From the NCBI GenBank assembly GCA_020635905.1, contig JACJYV010000001.1, positions 930,001 through 994,000 of the forward strand: a stretch of DNA of 64,000 bases, given 5' to 3'. The notes under the pieces are model-generated. The model had not been told where the DNA came from, made no database searches, and was given only the letters and a program-made list of their open reading frames with translations. This document shows, one piece after another, positions 1-10,270 of this stretch. The stretch is from Bacteroidia bacterium (lineage in GTDB: Bacteria; Bacteroidota; Bacteroidia; J057; JADKCL01). The translations under genes were made by a program, and so were the position numbers. The first letter of the stretch is position 1, and every line of letters begins with the position of its first letter.

Positions 1-1
1 G

Positions 2-3000
2 GCCCAGGTTACCTCCCAATTTTCCGGTTCCCCCCAGTCTGGCTGTAGCCCTCTGGTAGTCAGTTTTACCGATCTTTCGACCGGTCCCGTCACTACCTGG
101 AACTGGAATTTTGGCAACGGAAACACCTCCACCCTGCAAAATCCCGCTGCCGTTTACGTTACGCCCGGCACCTATACCGTCACCCTGACCGTTTCAGATG
201 GCGGTACGAATGATGTGGAAACCAAAGTGGCCTACGTGACGGTTTTCAATAATCCTACCTCCAATTTTACCGCTACCTCTCCCGTAAATGGCTGTGCGCC
301 CCATACGGTCAGCTTTCAGGACCTGTCCACTCCAGGCGATGGCGCCATCAACAGCTGGCTCTGGGACTTTGGCGACGGAAATACTTCCACCGCCCAGAAT
401 CCCAGCCACACCTACGTGAACCCGGGCTCATTCAACGTGACCCTGGTGGTCACGGATGTGAATGGGTGCTCCCATACCTTTGTTATTCCCAATTATGTCA
501 ATGTTTCCACCCCGCCTGTGGCCAGTTTCAATGCTGCACCTTTGGCTGCCTGCAACCCGCCTTTGAATGTGAATTTCAATAATAATTCCTCTGGCGGGGC
601 CGCTCCTTTAAGTTATCAGTGGGATTTTGGGGATGGAAATACCAGCACGGCGCAAAATCCAACCCATACCTATAATGCCACGGGCAGTTTCACCGTGACC
701 CTGATCACCACGGATGTGAACGGTTGTGCCGACACTTTGGTGATCAGCAATTATGTGAATATCAACCCAATCGTGGCAAGTTTTAGCGGGACAACCAATA
801 CCTGCGAAGGGCAGGCGGCCACTTTCACCGACCTTTCCACGGGCGGGGTTACCAACTGGGCCTGGGATTTTGGCGATGGCGGTACATCCAATGCCCAAAA
901 TCCCTCTCACACCTACGCAACCGCGGGCACCTATACCGTAACCCTGGCTGCCACAGGCGGCGGCTGCGGCGACACCCTGGTGCAACCCAATTTTATTGTG
1001 GTTGATCCGGCTCCCACTGCCCTTTTCACCCAGGATACAGCCAGCAGTTGCGAGGTTCCCTTTACCGTCAATTTTACCGATCAGTCCACAGGAGCGACTT
1101 CCTGGGCCTGGGACTTTGGCGACGGCAGCACCTCCACGGCTCAAAATCCCTCGCATACCTACCTTACGCCGGGCAATTTTCCCGTCACCCTCACCGTAAC
1201 CTCAGCCAACGGCTGCACCAACACCTTCGTTTTCAACAACATATCTATTGTCGAGCCTGTGGCCAATTTCAACGGGCTGCCTCCCACGGGTTGCATTCCC
1301 CTGAACGTGACTTTTAACGACCTTAGTACCTCTCCTTCTCCCATTGTGAGCTGGCAGTGGGATTTTGGGGACGGAAATACCTCCAATGCACAGAATCCAA
1401 GCAATACCTACCTGGCTATAGGTTCTTACACGGTCACGCTGATTATTACCAACGCCCAGGGCTGTACAGATACCCTGGTTCGCACCAATTATATCAATGT
1501 GGGGGATGTGCCTTTTGCCTCTTTCACTGCCACTCCACTTACGGCCTGCGTCAACGAACCCATTCAGTTTACGGATCTTTCCACCAACGCCACCACCTGG
1601 TTCTGGCAATTTGGGGACGGCGGGACTTCCAACGCCCAAAATCCGGCCTATGCATATCAGGATACGGGCTGTTTCACCGTGACTCTTACCGTTTCCAATA
1701 ATGGCTGCATTGACGACACCACCATTGTCAATTATATCTGTATTTCGCCTCCATTGGCCCTTTTCAACCTCAATCCTGCCGTGGGTTGTGCGGTGCCGCA
1801 TACTGTATTTTTCACAGATCAATCCATCCTGCCAGACACCTGGTTTTGGGATTTTGGGGACGGCAATACGTCAACTGCGCAAAATCCCATCCATACCTAC
1901 AACACCACGGGTTCGTTTACGGTCACACTAACGGTCACAGACACAGTGACGGGTTGTATGGATGACCAGACAGCCCAGGTCAATATTTCCATCCCAGACG
2001 CGGCGTTCACGGCTTCGCCTGTGTTTGGCTGCGGGCCTTTGACCGTAAATTTTACCGACAGTTCGACCGGGCTGGCCCTGACCTATCTGTGGAATTTTGG
2101 CGATGGAAACACTTCAACTGCCCAAAATCCCTCCCATACCTATAATAATCCCGGGCTTTACACCGTGACCCTGACCGTGACGGACGCAAATGGCTGTACA
2201 GATGCCTTTACGGCCAGTAATTTTGTGCAGGTAATCGGGCCAGATGTTAATTTTGGGGCAGATACTTTGGGGGGATGCCGGCCTTTGCTGGTCAATTTTA
2301 CTGATTCCACCATTTTTGGAGCCCCCGTGGTCAGTTGGGCCTGGGATTTTGGGGATGGAGGCACTTCCAACCAGCAAAATCCGTCGCATAATTACACTGC
2401 CACGGGCAATTTCACGGTCAGTCTGACCGTGACGGACCTGGACGGATGCGTGCACACTTTTACCCGAACCAATTACATTCTGGTGACCGAGCCTGTGGCA
2501 TTATTCAGCCTGAGCGACACCCTGGCCTGTGCGGGCGTAACCATCAATTTCACCAACCTCTCGACCGGGGTGGGATTGAGTTATTTGTGGGATTTTGGGG
2601 ATGGAAACACCAGTACAGCCACCAATCCAAACCACACCTACAACCTGAACGGCAGTTACACCATCTCCCTGACCGTCACGGATGTGAATGGTTGCGACTC
2701 GACCCTGACCGATTCGGCGGGTCTGATTGTGACCCCCATTGTAGCTGATTTTGGCGCCAATCCCACCAATGCCTCATGCCCTCCCCTGCTGGTCAGCTTT
2801 ACGGATTCTTCCTGGTTTGATATTGTGACCTGGAACTGGACTTTTGGGGATGGAGCCACTTCCACCCTGCAAAATCCGGGGCACGTGTATGCCACTGCAG
2901 GCTCATTTGATGTGTCATTGATTGTCACCAACGACCAGGGCTGTACAGATACTCTGTTTGTGCCCGGACTGGTGAATATTCAGGGGCCGAATGGCAATTT

Positions 3001-5735
3001 TGTCTTTGCTCCTGACTCGGGATGTACGCCCCTGACCGTCGATTTTCATGCCACAGCCACCAATACAGCCACCTACACCTGGGACTTTGGGGATGGGACC
3101 GTAGGCATTACCACTGCAGATTCCGTGCTGCACACCTACACCCAAACGGGCAATTTTCACCCCATTGTGATTCTGGATGATGGATTGGGATGCACTTTTA
3201 CTGTGGTTTCGCCTGATTCTATTGTGGTGGATACCATTCCTTTGGTGGATTTTGCGGTGAATACCAATCTGATCTGCGGTCTGGATACCGTTTATTTCTC
3301 TGATCTGACCATTTCCACCCGACCTATAACCAGTTGGTTTTGGGATTTTGGGGACGGAAATACCTCTACCCTGCAAAATCCCTCCCATTATTACGGGGCA
3401 CCCGGAAATTACACCGTGACCCTGACCGTGGTGAATTCCCTGGGGTGTATAGATTCGATTACCAAACCTGCCGAAGTAAATATGGTGGTGCCGCCAGTGG
3501 CGAATTTTGGAGTGCCTGCGACCATTGGCTGCGCCCCTTTTTCGGTTCAGTTCAGCGATTCTTCGACTGGCTCCTCCCCCATTTCTGCCTGGGATTGGGA
3601 TTTTGGAGACGGAAATACCTCAATTTTGCAGAATCCCCTTCATAATTACCCCAATCCAGGCACCTATCTGGTGACTTTGATTGCCACAGACAGCTTTGGC
3701 TGTACGGATACCACTTCTCTTTCTCTGGTCGCTGCTCCCGGCCCCACGGCCAACTTCGTGGCCGATGATACCGCAGGTTGCCCGCCGCATCCTGTGGTTT
3801 TCACGGCTGATTCGGGCATGGGCATCATCCAATGGATCTGGGATTTTGGCAACGGCCAGAATGGCACTGGCAACCCAGTTTCGACCATTTACGGCAGTCC
3901 GGGCGTTTACACCATCAGTCTGATTGTGGAGGACACCCTCGGGTGTCGCGACACCCTGGTGCAACCCAATAAGGTGATCATCGCTCCGCCTGTGGCGGAT
4001 TTTAACCCAAATACCACTTCTGGCTGTCCCCCTTTGGCAGTCACTTTCACGGACGCATCCACCTCCACTTACCCGATCGTTTCCTGGGACTGGGATTTTG
4101 GGGATGGTAATACGGGTACAGGCAATCCAACAAACCATACCTACCAGAATCCGGGAATTTATACCGTGACCCTGATCGTGCAGGACAACGAAGGATGTCG
4201 CGATACGGTGGTGAAAAACAACCTGATTGAGGTTTTTACGCCCCCTTCAGCCGGATTTATTATCCTGGACACCCTGAATTGTGATCCGTTTACGGTGGAA
4301 TTTGCCGATACCTCAACTGCGACTGTGGCCATCACAAACTGGGCCTGGAATTTTGGAGACGGGAATACTTCCACCCTGCAGAACCCTGTGCATGCATTTC
4401 CTGTGGTGGGAAATTACCTCATTTCCCTGATCGTGACCGACGCCAACGGCTGCCAGGATACCGCTACCTTTAACCTGTTTTCGCCTGGCCCGCCCGTGGC
4501 GACTTTCGTCGCAAGTGACTCGCTGGGCTGTCCGCCCTTCCCAGTCACCTTTACCGCCGGCACAGGTGGAGCCATTGCCCAGTGGGACTGGGACTTTGGG
4601 GATGGAAATACGGGTACGGGAAATCCTGTTTCCCACACCTACACGGGCAGCGGCACCTGGACCGTGACCCTGATTGTGACCGACACCCTGGGGTGTCGCG
4701 ATACGCTCAGCAAACCCAATTACATTGTCATTGATCCCCCCACTGCAGATTTCAACCCGGATGTGACCAGCGGATGTCCTCCCCTGGCGGTAACTTTCAC
4801 GGATGCCTCCACTTCCAGCTACCCCATTGTGGCCTGGAGCTGGGATTTTGGGGACGGCAATCAAGGAACGGGAAATCCCGTGACGCACAGTTACGCCAAT
4901 CCTGGAATTTATACTGTTACGCTCATTATTCAGGATTCATTGGGCTGCCAGGATACCGTGGTAAAAGCCAATCTGATCGAGGTTTTTACTCCTCCATCGG
5001 CAGGATTCTTCATCTCAGATACCCTCAATTGTCGCCCTTTCACCATCCAGTTGACGGATTCCTCTACCTCGCCCAACAGCCTGGTGGCCTGGAACTGGGA
5101 TTTTGGCGACGGAACCACTTCCACCAATCAAAATCCGTCTCATGCCTACCCCGTGCCTGGCCCGTACCTGATCACCCTGGTCGTGACGGACAATCATGGT
5201 TGCACAGACTCTGCAGCCTTCAATTTCGTTTCGCCCGTACTTCCCACGGCCAATTTTACGGCCAACGATTCCCTGGGCTGTATTCCCTTTCCCGTGCTTT
5301 TCACCGCAGATTCCACCAACATCATAGCCTGGTTCTGGGATTTTGGAGACGGATCAGATACCACTGGAAATCCTGTTTCTCATACCTACACCCACCGAGG
5401 CAGGTATGGAGTCACTTTGATCATTTTTGACGTATATGGTTGCTCAGACACACTCTTTAAGCCAGATTATATCTTTGTGGATTCGCTGGAAGCTGATTTT
5501 TCTTCCACCAATACTGTGGGTTGCCCGCCTCTGCTGACCACCTTCTTTGATGCCACCTATTCAGATACAACCCTGACCTGGCAATGGGATTTTGGCGACG
5601 GGGGAACTTCTGTCCTGCAAAATCCTACCCATAACTACACCGTGCCGGGTACTTACACCGTGACACTGATCGCCACCAATGCCCTGGGCTGTACAGATAC
5701 CGTGGCCAAACAAGTGGTCGAGGTCTATGACCTCA
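2..5735 (+). repeat. Tandem PKD domain array (about 23 units)
   Basis: Degenerate coding repeats of roughly 80 codons. The core W-D-F-G-D-G recurs with variants: some units carry GNTSTAQNPSHTY, others GNTGTGNPVSHTY. The second class sits at the 3' side of the array, mixed with TSTLQNP units. Codon choice differs from unit to unit, so this is an old diversified array, unlike the homogeneous blocks in the 29-kb gene downstream. Confidence 0.88.
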
Positions 5736-7132
5736 TTCCCCCTGACGTGCCTCCAATCCTCATGGCAACAGTGCTCGACAATACGTCTGACAGCATTTCC
5801 TGGCGGGCTTACACTGAACCTGATTTCTCGCACTATGTGCTTTACCGCGAATCCTTTGTGAATTCAGGGGTCTGGATTGCCATAGACAGTTTCTTTAACT
5901 GGACCGACACCACTTATACAGATCAACCTCTGAATACCCTCGATTTGTCCTATTGTTACAAGCTGCAGGTGGTCGATATTTGTGGCATCAGATCCTCCCT
6001 GGCCAATTCGCCGAAACATTGCACCATCAATCTGGAGGCTCAGGGTGCGCTAAATAGCTCCGTCCTGAACTGGAGCGCGTATGTGGGCTGGAGCAACGGG
6101 GTGTTGGAGTACGATGTTTATCGGGTACAAAGCTATTCACAGGCGAACACCCTCTTTCTGGGCTCCGTGCCGGGCAACGTCACCACCTTTGTGGATACCA
6201 ACATTGTCTGCTACGAAAGCTACTGCTACCGGGTCAGAGCCAGGGAAAACGGGGGTTTCAATGAAACTGCCTGGAGCGATACCTCCTGTGCAACCCCCAT
6301 TTATGAACCCAACCAGCTGCCGCTGGAAGTGGTGAATGCCACGGTGGAAAATAATAATTCCGTGCGGGTCAACTGGAAGCCCGCTCCCGTGCCCAATCCC
6401 ATGATACTTTTCCTCGAAAAGTCTCTCAATGGCACCAACTGGAACCAGATTGGCACCTTTCCCCCCAGCGTACTCACCTACCTCGATACGGATGTTTCAG
6501 TGAATGAACGGAGCTATTATTACCAGCTTTACTTTATCGACAGTTGCGGGGATGTGAGTCCATATGGCAACCACGGGCGCTCCATATTGCTGGAAGTGGA
6601 ATTGGTGGCTACTTCGCCCTTTTTGCATTGGAATCCCTATTCTGAATGGGCAAATGACGTCGATTTCTATGAAATCGAGGTTTTCAACGACCTTACCCAG
6701 CAGTGGCAATATGTGGACCAGGTGCCCGGCAGCAAAACGGAGTACCACGACAAAATCACGGATCTGGACCAACCCATTTACTGTTACCGGGTCCGGGCCC
6801 ACGAACTGGCCGGAAATCTCTCTTTCAGCCTTTCGAACGAAGCTTGTGTGCCGGTCGGGCCGACCTTATATGCTCCCAGTGCCTTCTCTCCAAATGGCGA
6901 CGGCACCAACGACAGGTTCTACATTTACGGGCATTTTGTGGCGAATTTCTCGGTGCAAATTTACGACCGATGGGGCGAATTGATCTACGAGAGCTACGAC
7001 ATGTACGAAGGTTGGGATGGAAAATTCAAAGGCAAAGATTGCCAGGAAGAGGTGTACACCTACGTGACCCGCGGCGAAGGCTACGACGGAACGGAGATTG
7101 AACTGGCGGGAACGGTAACGTTAATCCGTTAG
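2..7132 (+). CDS. Giant PKD-repeat secreted protein, type B T9SS cargo (5' end outside window)
   Basis: The frame is open from base 2, so the gene begins left of the window and the ATG at 215 is internal; at least 2376 residues are visible. About 23 PKD domains (counting the cut first one) follow one another, each with a W-x-W-D-F-G-D-G-N-T-S core and a Q-N-P-x-H-x-Y segment. About four fibronectin-III-like modules follow (about 5740-6850). From 6869 the protein ends in a gliding-motility-associated C-terminal domain (APSAFSPNGDGTND ... YDRWGELIYE ... GWDGKFKG), which in Bacteroidota is the type B sorting signal for T9SS export. PKD arrays of this kind usually form long extracellular stalks or adhesins; adhesion or gliding is inference, export through T9SS is well supported. 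The stop lies 2 bp from the stop of the convergent gene, so there is no room for a terminator between them. Confidence 0.93.
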   Translation, partial: AQVTSQFSGSPQSGCSPLVVSFTDLSTGPVTTWNWNFGNGNTSTLQNPAAVYVTPGTYTVTLTVSDGGTNDVETKVAYVTVFNNPTSNFTATSPVNGCAPHTVSFQDLSTPGDGAINSWLWDFGDGNTSTAQNPSHTYVNPGSFNVTLVVTDVNGCSHTFVIPNYVNVSTPPVASFNAAPLAACNPPLNVNFNNNSSGGAAPLSYQWDFGDGNTSTAQNPTHTYNATGSFTVTLITTDVNGCADTLVISNYVNINPIVASFSGTTNTCEGQAATFTDLSTGGVTNWAWDFGDGGTSNAQNPSHTYATAGTYTVTLAATGGGCGDTLVQPNFIVVDPAPTALFTQDTASSCEVPFTVNFTDQSTGATSWAWDFGDGSTSTAQNPSHTYLTPGNFPVTLTVTSANGCTNTFVFNNISIVEPVANFNGLPPTGCIPLNVTFNDLSTSPSPIVSWQWDFGDGNTSNAQNPSNTYLAIGSYTVTLIITNAQGCTDTLVRTNYINVGDVPFASFTATPLTACVNEPIQFTDLSTNATTWFWQFGDGGTSNAQNPAYAYQDTGCFTVTLTVSNNGCIDDTTIVNYICISPPLALFNLNPAVGCAVPHTVFFTDQSILPDTWFWDFGDGNTSTAQNPIHTYNTTGSFTVTLTVTDTVTGCMDDQTAQVNISIPDAAFTASPVFGCGPLTVNFTDSSTGLALTYLWNFGDGNTSTAQNPSHTYNNPGLYTVTLTVTDANGCTDAFTASNFVQVIGPDVNFGADTLGGCRPLLVNFTDSTIFGAPVVSWAWDFGDGGTSNQQNPSHNYTATGNFTVSLTVTDLDGCVHTFTRTNYILVTEPVALFSLSDTLACAGVTINFTNLSTGVGLSYLWDFGDGNTSTATNPNHTYNLNGSYTISLTVTDVNGCDSTLTDSAGLIVTPIVADFGANPTNASCPPLLVSFTDSSWFDIVTWNWTFGDGATSTLQNPGHVYATAGSFDVSLIVTNDQGCTDTLFVPGLVNIQGPNGNFVFAPDSGCTPLTVDFHATATNTATYTWDFGDGTVGITTADSVLHTYTQTGNFHPIVILDDGLGCTFTVVSPDSIVVDTIPLVDFAVNTNLICGLDTVYFSDLTISTRPITSWFWDFGDGNTSTLQNPSHYYGAPGNYTVTLTVVNSLGCIDSITKPAEVNMVVPPVANFGVPATIGCAPFSVQFSDSSTGSSPISAWDWDFGDGNTSILQNPLHNYPNPGTYLVTLIATDSFGCTDTTSLSLVAAPGPTANFVADDTAGCPPHPVVFTADSGMGIIQWIWDFGNGQNGTGNPVSTIYGSPGVYTISLIVEDTLGCRDTLVQPNKVIIAPPVADFNPNTTSGCPPLAVTFTDASTSTYPIVSWDWDFGDGNTGTGNPTNHTYQNPGIYTVTLIVQDNEGCRDTVVKNNLIEVFTPPSAGFIILDTLNCDPFTVEFADTSTATVAITNWAWNFGDGNTSTLQNPVHAFPVVGNYLISLIVTDANGCQDTATFNLFSPGPPVATFVASDSLGCPPFPVTFTAGTGGAIAQWDWDFGDGNTGTGNPVSHTYTGSGTWTVTLIVTDTLGCRDTLSKPNYIVIDPPTADFNPDVTSGCPPLAVTFTDASTSSYPIVAWSWDFGDGNQGTGNPVTHSYANPGIYTVTLIIQDSLGCQDTVVKANLIEVFTPPSAGFFISDTLNCRPFTIQLTDSSTSPNSLVAWNWDFGDGTTSTNQNPSHAYPVPGPYLITLVVTDNHGCTDSAAFNFVSPVLPTANFTANDSLGCIPFPVLFTADSTNIIAWFWDFGDGSDTTGNPVSHTYTHRGRYGVTLIIFDVYGCSDTLFKPDYIFVDSLEADFSSTNTVGCPPLLTTFFDATYSDTTLTWQWDFGDGGTSVLQNPTHNYTVPGTYTVTLIATNALGCTDTVAKQVVEVYDLIPPDVPPILMATVLDNTSDSISWRAYTEPDFSHYVLYRESFVNSGVWIAIDSFFNWTDTTYTDQPLNTLDLSYCYKLQVVDICGIRSSLANSPKHCTINLEAQGALNSSVLNWSAYVGWSNGVLEYDVYRVQSYSQANTLFLGSVPGNVTTFVDTNIVCYESYCYRVRARENGGFNETAWSDTSCATPIYEPNQLPLEVVNATVENNNSVRVNWKPAPVPNPMILFLEKSLNGTNWNQIGTFPPSVLTYLDTDVSVNERSYYYQLYFIDSCGDVSPYGNHGRSILLEVELVATSPFLHWNPYSEWANDVDFYEIEVFNDLTQQWQYVDQVPGSKTEYHDKITDLDQPIYCYRVRAHELAGNLSFSLSNEACVPVGPTLYAPSAFSPNGDGTNDRFYIYGHFVANFSVQIYDRWGELIYESYDMYEGWDGKFKGKDCQEEVYTYVTRGEGYDGTEIELAGTVTLIR

Positions 7133-7134
7133 GA

Positions 7135-7863
7135 TCAGAACATTACGTTCAGACTGAGATTGCTGATGGGATTGTAATAGAGATTAAATCCAGAATCAAG
7201 CCCACGGGTAACCTCAGTGGTGGGCAATTCCTGAATGCGGGTGAAACGGGTCTGGGTGTAAAGGGCATCCAGCGAAGTTTCAGCTCCAATGGAAACGCCG
7301 GGAAGGAAAAAGAAACGCACGCCCAAAAAGGCAGAAGGGCCAAAACCCCAACTACTGCGGGTATCCGTCAGGTAGTGGGTTTCAGTCAGCGAACCCGTGC
7401 CCTCTTCTACTCCCTTGTAGCTGCCAATGCGGCCAACCAGATCAAAGCCTGCGTAGGGCTCAATGCGATTCATGACCGCAATAAATTCATATCCTACCCG
7501 CAAATAGCCTCCTTTGACCTTGCCCGACTCCTCCAGATTGCAATCCACGCAAGCCGCAGTTTTTTCCTGTTCATAGTTGGTATAGGACATGGCCACCCTG
7601 AAGGCCGCATAAGACCAGTAACGCTTGTAATGCAGTCCGTTGAGAAAGCCAAACTGGGTTTTGGCCGCTGGAATGGTCTTACCGCCCAAAGTGGAGGCAT
7701 CAGTAAAACTGACCAGGCGGGTGCCAAATTCATTGCCTGCGTAGGATGCGCCGCAACATTGCGCCTGACCTTTGTAGGCAAAAAAGGCAGTTACAATGGC
7801 GAAGGCGATCAGATATTTAACACTTTTACGGATTTCAGGGGGTAAGTTGAATGCATTTCTCAT
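7135..7863 (-). CDS. Predicted outer-membrane beta-barrel protein
   Basis: This 242-residue protein has an N-terminal hydrophobic signal segment (about residues 17-34, ending near GQAQ). The mature part is rich in alternating aromatic and polar residues (GGYLRVGYEFIAV, EPYAGFDLVGRIGSY, GPSAFLGVRFFF, FNLYYNPISNLSLNVMF). The terminal phenylalanine and amphipathic strands are typical of 8-stranded outer-membrane barrels (OmpW/OmpX-like, or the PorT/outer-membrane-beta-barrel families of Bacteroidota). No specific family is recognised. A C-C pair at residues 36-37 and a C-x-x-C motif (CVDC) in the middle are visible. It converges on the PKD gene with a 2-bp gap and has the same orientation as the lipoprotein gene upstream (74 bp away). 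Function unknown. Confidence 0.75.
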   Translation of the reverse strand: MRNAFNLPPEIRKSVKYLIAFAIVTAFFAYKGQAQCCGASYAGNEFGTRLVSFTDASTLGGKTIPAAKTQFGFLNGLHYKRYWSYAAFRVAMSYTNYEQEKTAACVDCNLEESGKVKGGYLRVGYEFIAVMNRIEPYAGFDLVGRIGSYKGVEEGTGSLTETHYLTDTRSSWGFGPSAFLGVRFFFLPGVSIGAETSLDALYTQTRFTRIQELPTTEVTRGLDSGFNLYYNPISNLSLNVMF

Positions 7864-7937
7864 AAACGGAAAATTACAAAATCTTTTTGGATTTAAAGAA
7901 GTAACCCTTCCACAAATTGGGTGCCGGGATGGTCAAA

Positions 7938-8528
7938 TCAGCCACCAGAAGCGTTATTCATGCTTTGGCTTTGGGCAGGCGGCCGGGTGATCTGGCGACG
8001 GTAAGAAAACTCTTCTTCCACAGGCTCACCCTGTCGCGTATCCAGATAAATTACCTTGAATTCCTGGTCATTCACGGGGCTGAATTTAATTCCTGCAGGA
8101 GATGCGGGCTCAGAAGCGGAAAATTCCAATCCTGATTTCCCCGACTTAACCAATTGATACTGGGTAATTTCGGAGAAATTCTTGTTTGGCGCCCAATCCA
8201 TCACCACTTTATCGCCCTCGGGCCTCATTTGCATGGTTATCTGGTTGATCGTATCACCACCAGAAATAGTGTAAGACCAGCCATTTTTTGCCTCGCCCGT
8301 GTGCGATTTCCAAACCCAAACTGACTTTTGATCCGGGGCCTGATCCCCCTTGTCCACCTCTTCCCAACTGCCGGTCAGAAATTCAAAATCCTTGAAATCG
8401 CCCGCCATACCATCGTGAGGTTCAGTGGGATCCACCACCACTACGGGCGGTTTGCGGTTGGTGATATCACACGCCAGAACCGAGGCCAAAACCAGGGACA
8501 TCAGCAATAATTTGGGGAAATCGGGCAT
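7938..8528 (-). CDS. Predicted lipoprotein, DUF6265-like
   Basis: 196 residues. The N-terminus (MPDFPKLLLMSLVLASVLAC) is a lipoprotein signal peptide with lipobox V-L-A-C, so Cys20 would be lipidated and the protein anchored in the cell envelope. The mature part has the element FLTGSWEEVD followed by WVWKSHTGEAKNGWSYTISGGD and then IKFSPVNDQEFKVIYLD. A small beta-rich fold with a F-L-x-G-x-W start is seen in lipocalin-like/DUF6265 proteins of Bacteroidota; this assignment rests on the motif only. It may be co-transcribed with the barrel gene that follows on the same strand. Confidence 0.72.
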   Translation of the reverse strand: MPDFPKLLLMSLVLASVLACDITNRKPPVVVVDPTEPHDGMAGDFKDFEFLTGSWEEVDKGDQAPDQKSVWVWKSHTGEAKNGWSYTISGGDTINQITMQMRPEGDKVVMDWAPNKNFSEITQYQLVKSGKSGLEFSASEPASPAGIKFSPVNDQEFKVIYLDTRQGEPVEEEFSYRRQITRPPAQSQSMNNASGG

Positions 8529-8968
8529 AGCTTAATCATTTGGTTCAATTTATCTATTTCTTCTGATTTAGGAAATCTCTTTTCAGGGTTTTTATATATT
8601 GACAGCATTGATTCAATCCTCTGAAGAGTGGTTTTTCTCCTGAATGCGAAGGCCTGAATCAGGCGCAATTTCTTAACGAAATTTTTCATTTCATTTTCCA
8701 CAAACCAGTTGGTGAAAAACCCAAATTTGTCTATTTTTGACCACGCACGATTCAGTTGCCAGACAAAATTTAAGGCACACTTTTCATTTTTCAGATACAC
8801 ACCGTAACGACCTTCCCTGCTTGATTTCCAAGCTATTAAACAGACTTTAAGCCTGTGAACAGGCGACTTTTCCCCTAAACTTCCGACCCCGTCAAACGGG
8901 GAGGAATCTTTAGTGGCTTTTATTATATGTAACTGATTTTCAATTGAATAAACTTTAATCTACGTCTT
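8529..8968. other. Intergenic region, AT-rich with small hairpins; one doubtful ORF
   Basis: About 440 bp between divergent genes. Three perfect inverted repeats are visible: GCCTG-AAT-CAGGC at 8651-8663, GCCTGT-GA-ACAGGC at 8851-8864 and CCCCGT-CAA-ACGGGG at 8887-8901. None is followed by a T tract. A minus-strand open frame of 99 codons (8501-8800) overlaps the lipoprotein start by 28 bp, is rich in Lys/Phe/Asn, and matches nothing I recognise; it is probably not a gene. Promoters for the two divergent genes must lie here but no clear TAnnTTTG element was found. Confidence 0.5.
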
Positions 8969-10261
8969 ATGAAACGGTTTATTTTATTCTTGCTTATCGC
9001 ACTCGGCACCAGCCTGTTTGTGGAAACACAGGCCGCCGACATTATCGTGGAGGAGAACGGCGTCCTGCCCAACTTCGCGACCATCCAGGCTGCTGTAACG
9101 GCGGCCCAACCCGGCGACCGGATTTTTGTGAAAAACAAATCCGGATCTGTTCCCTACCAGGAAAACGTAACCATTGACAAGCCGCTCTCTCTGCTGGCCT
9201 GGACTTCCAATGGTACATTTCTGGTTTACGGAACCTACACCCTCAACCCGAACGGGGCCAATTTTTCCTCTACCCTCAACACGGTGAGCATCATTGGCAT
9301 GGTGAATGTGTCTGGCAGTATCAACGCGACTTCCAACAACACTACAGGTAACAGAATTTACCTCAACATCGTTGGAAACCAGCTGAATTCGGGCAGCATC
9401 AGCCTCACCGGCACCAATTACTTCTCAGAAGTGGCTGGCAACTGGCTTCTGGGCGGATCAATCACCACTCGCGAGGCCACCATTTCCGGCAACCTTCTGA
9501 ATGGAAATATCACGGTAAATGCCTCAACCACAGCATCTGAAGACACCCTTTATGTGGTGGGCAACCGCCTGACCGACAACGTGGGTTCTGCGTATCCAGG
9601 GGGAATTTTCTGGGCCAATGCCAATAACTATTTCCACATTGCCAATAACCACATCAAAGGCAACGGAAATACGGGCATGTTCCAGGTTTCTGCTATTAAA
9701 ACGGGTGGTGGAACCAATGCATTTGACAATAACTCCATCGAGCAAAGCACCTCAAACGCAGCCCCTGCAATTGTAATTACTGCGGCCCTGATCCCCAATT
9801 GCCGCCTGCATATCAATAATAATGTGTGCTTTGACAGCTATAACGGCAACGACGGATCCTGGACCTATCCCGAGTACATGCTGTACTGCACCAATGCCCA
9901 GGCAAACTCTCTGGTGGAATGCCACTATAACGCCTTTTATGGCCTGGAAAGCGGATTTACCAACGTCAGCGGAACCATCATTTCCTTCGTAGGTAACCAG
10001 GCTGCGCCCGTAGGTATCAACCCCGACGACGTGACCGGGGTCTGCTCCGCTGCCGAATGCATCAATGCCGGCCATCCCTCGACCGATTACACCGACCATG
10101 ACCTCAGCCGCAATGACCGCGGGGTTGCTGGTGGATCATTTAATTACAACAATTTCTGGCCTATCCTGACAGGAGGAGCCCGGGTTTTCCTGGTCAAAAC
10201 TCCCCGCACAGTGGTTCAGGCCTCCTCTATCAATGCTGAAGCCGCAGGTTACGACCGGTAA
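8969..10261 (+). CDS. Secreted right-handed beta-helix (pectin-lyase-fold-like) protein
   Basis: 430 residues with a signal peptide (MKRFILFLLIALGTSLFVETQAAD). The sequence after it (NFATIQAAVTAAQPGDRIFV) is the usual opening of right-handed parallel beta-helix proteins, and the body is a run of short N/G/T-rich rungs with ladders of Asn (NNYFHIANNHIKGNGNTG, HINNNVCFDSYNGND). The end has an element ARVFLVKTPRTVVQ...INAEAAGYDR. There is no T9SS sorting domain, so export may stop at the periplasm or depend on a partner. The stop codon is 9 bp before the start of the 9779-residue gene, so the two are very likely one operon and perhaps act together. Enzyme activity is not evident; substrate unknown. 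Confidence 0.82.
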   Translation: MKRFILFLLIALGTSLFVETQAADIIVEENGVLPNFATIQAAVTAAQPGDRIFVKNKSGSVPYQENVTIDKPLSLLAWTSNGTFLVYGTYTLNPNGANFSSTLNTVSIIGMVNVSGSINATSNNTTGNRIYLNIVGNQLNSGSISLTGTNYFSEVAGNWLLGGSITTREATISGNLLNGNITVNASTTASEDTLYVVGNRLTDNVGSAYPGGIFWANANNYFHIANNHIKGNGNTGMFQVSAIKTGGGTNAFDNNSIEQSTSNAAPAIVITAALIPNCRLHINNNVCFDSYNGNDGSWTYPEYMLYCTNAQANSLVECHYNAFYGLESGFTNVSGTIISFVGNQAAPVGINPDDVTGVCSAAECINAGHPSTDYTDHDLSRNDRGVAGGSFNYNNFWPILTGGARVFLVKTPRTVVQASSINAEAAGYDR

Positions 10262-10270
10262 TCTTGAATA

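Noticed and set aside
215..400. ATG at 215 as start of the PKD protein
   Set aside because: The frame is open to base 2 and already encodes a PKD core (WNFGNGNTSTLQNP) upstream of this ATG.
8501..8800. Minus-strand open frame of 99 codons upstream of the lipoprotein gene
   Set aside because: It overlaps the lipoprotein start by 28 bp, has no recognised motif and AT-driven composition. Not called as a gene.
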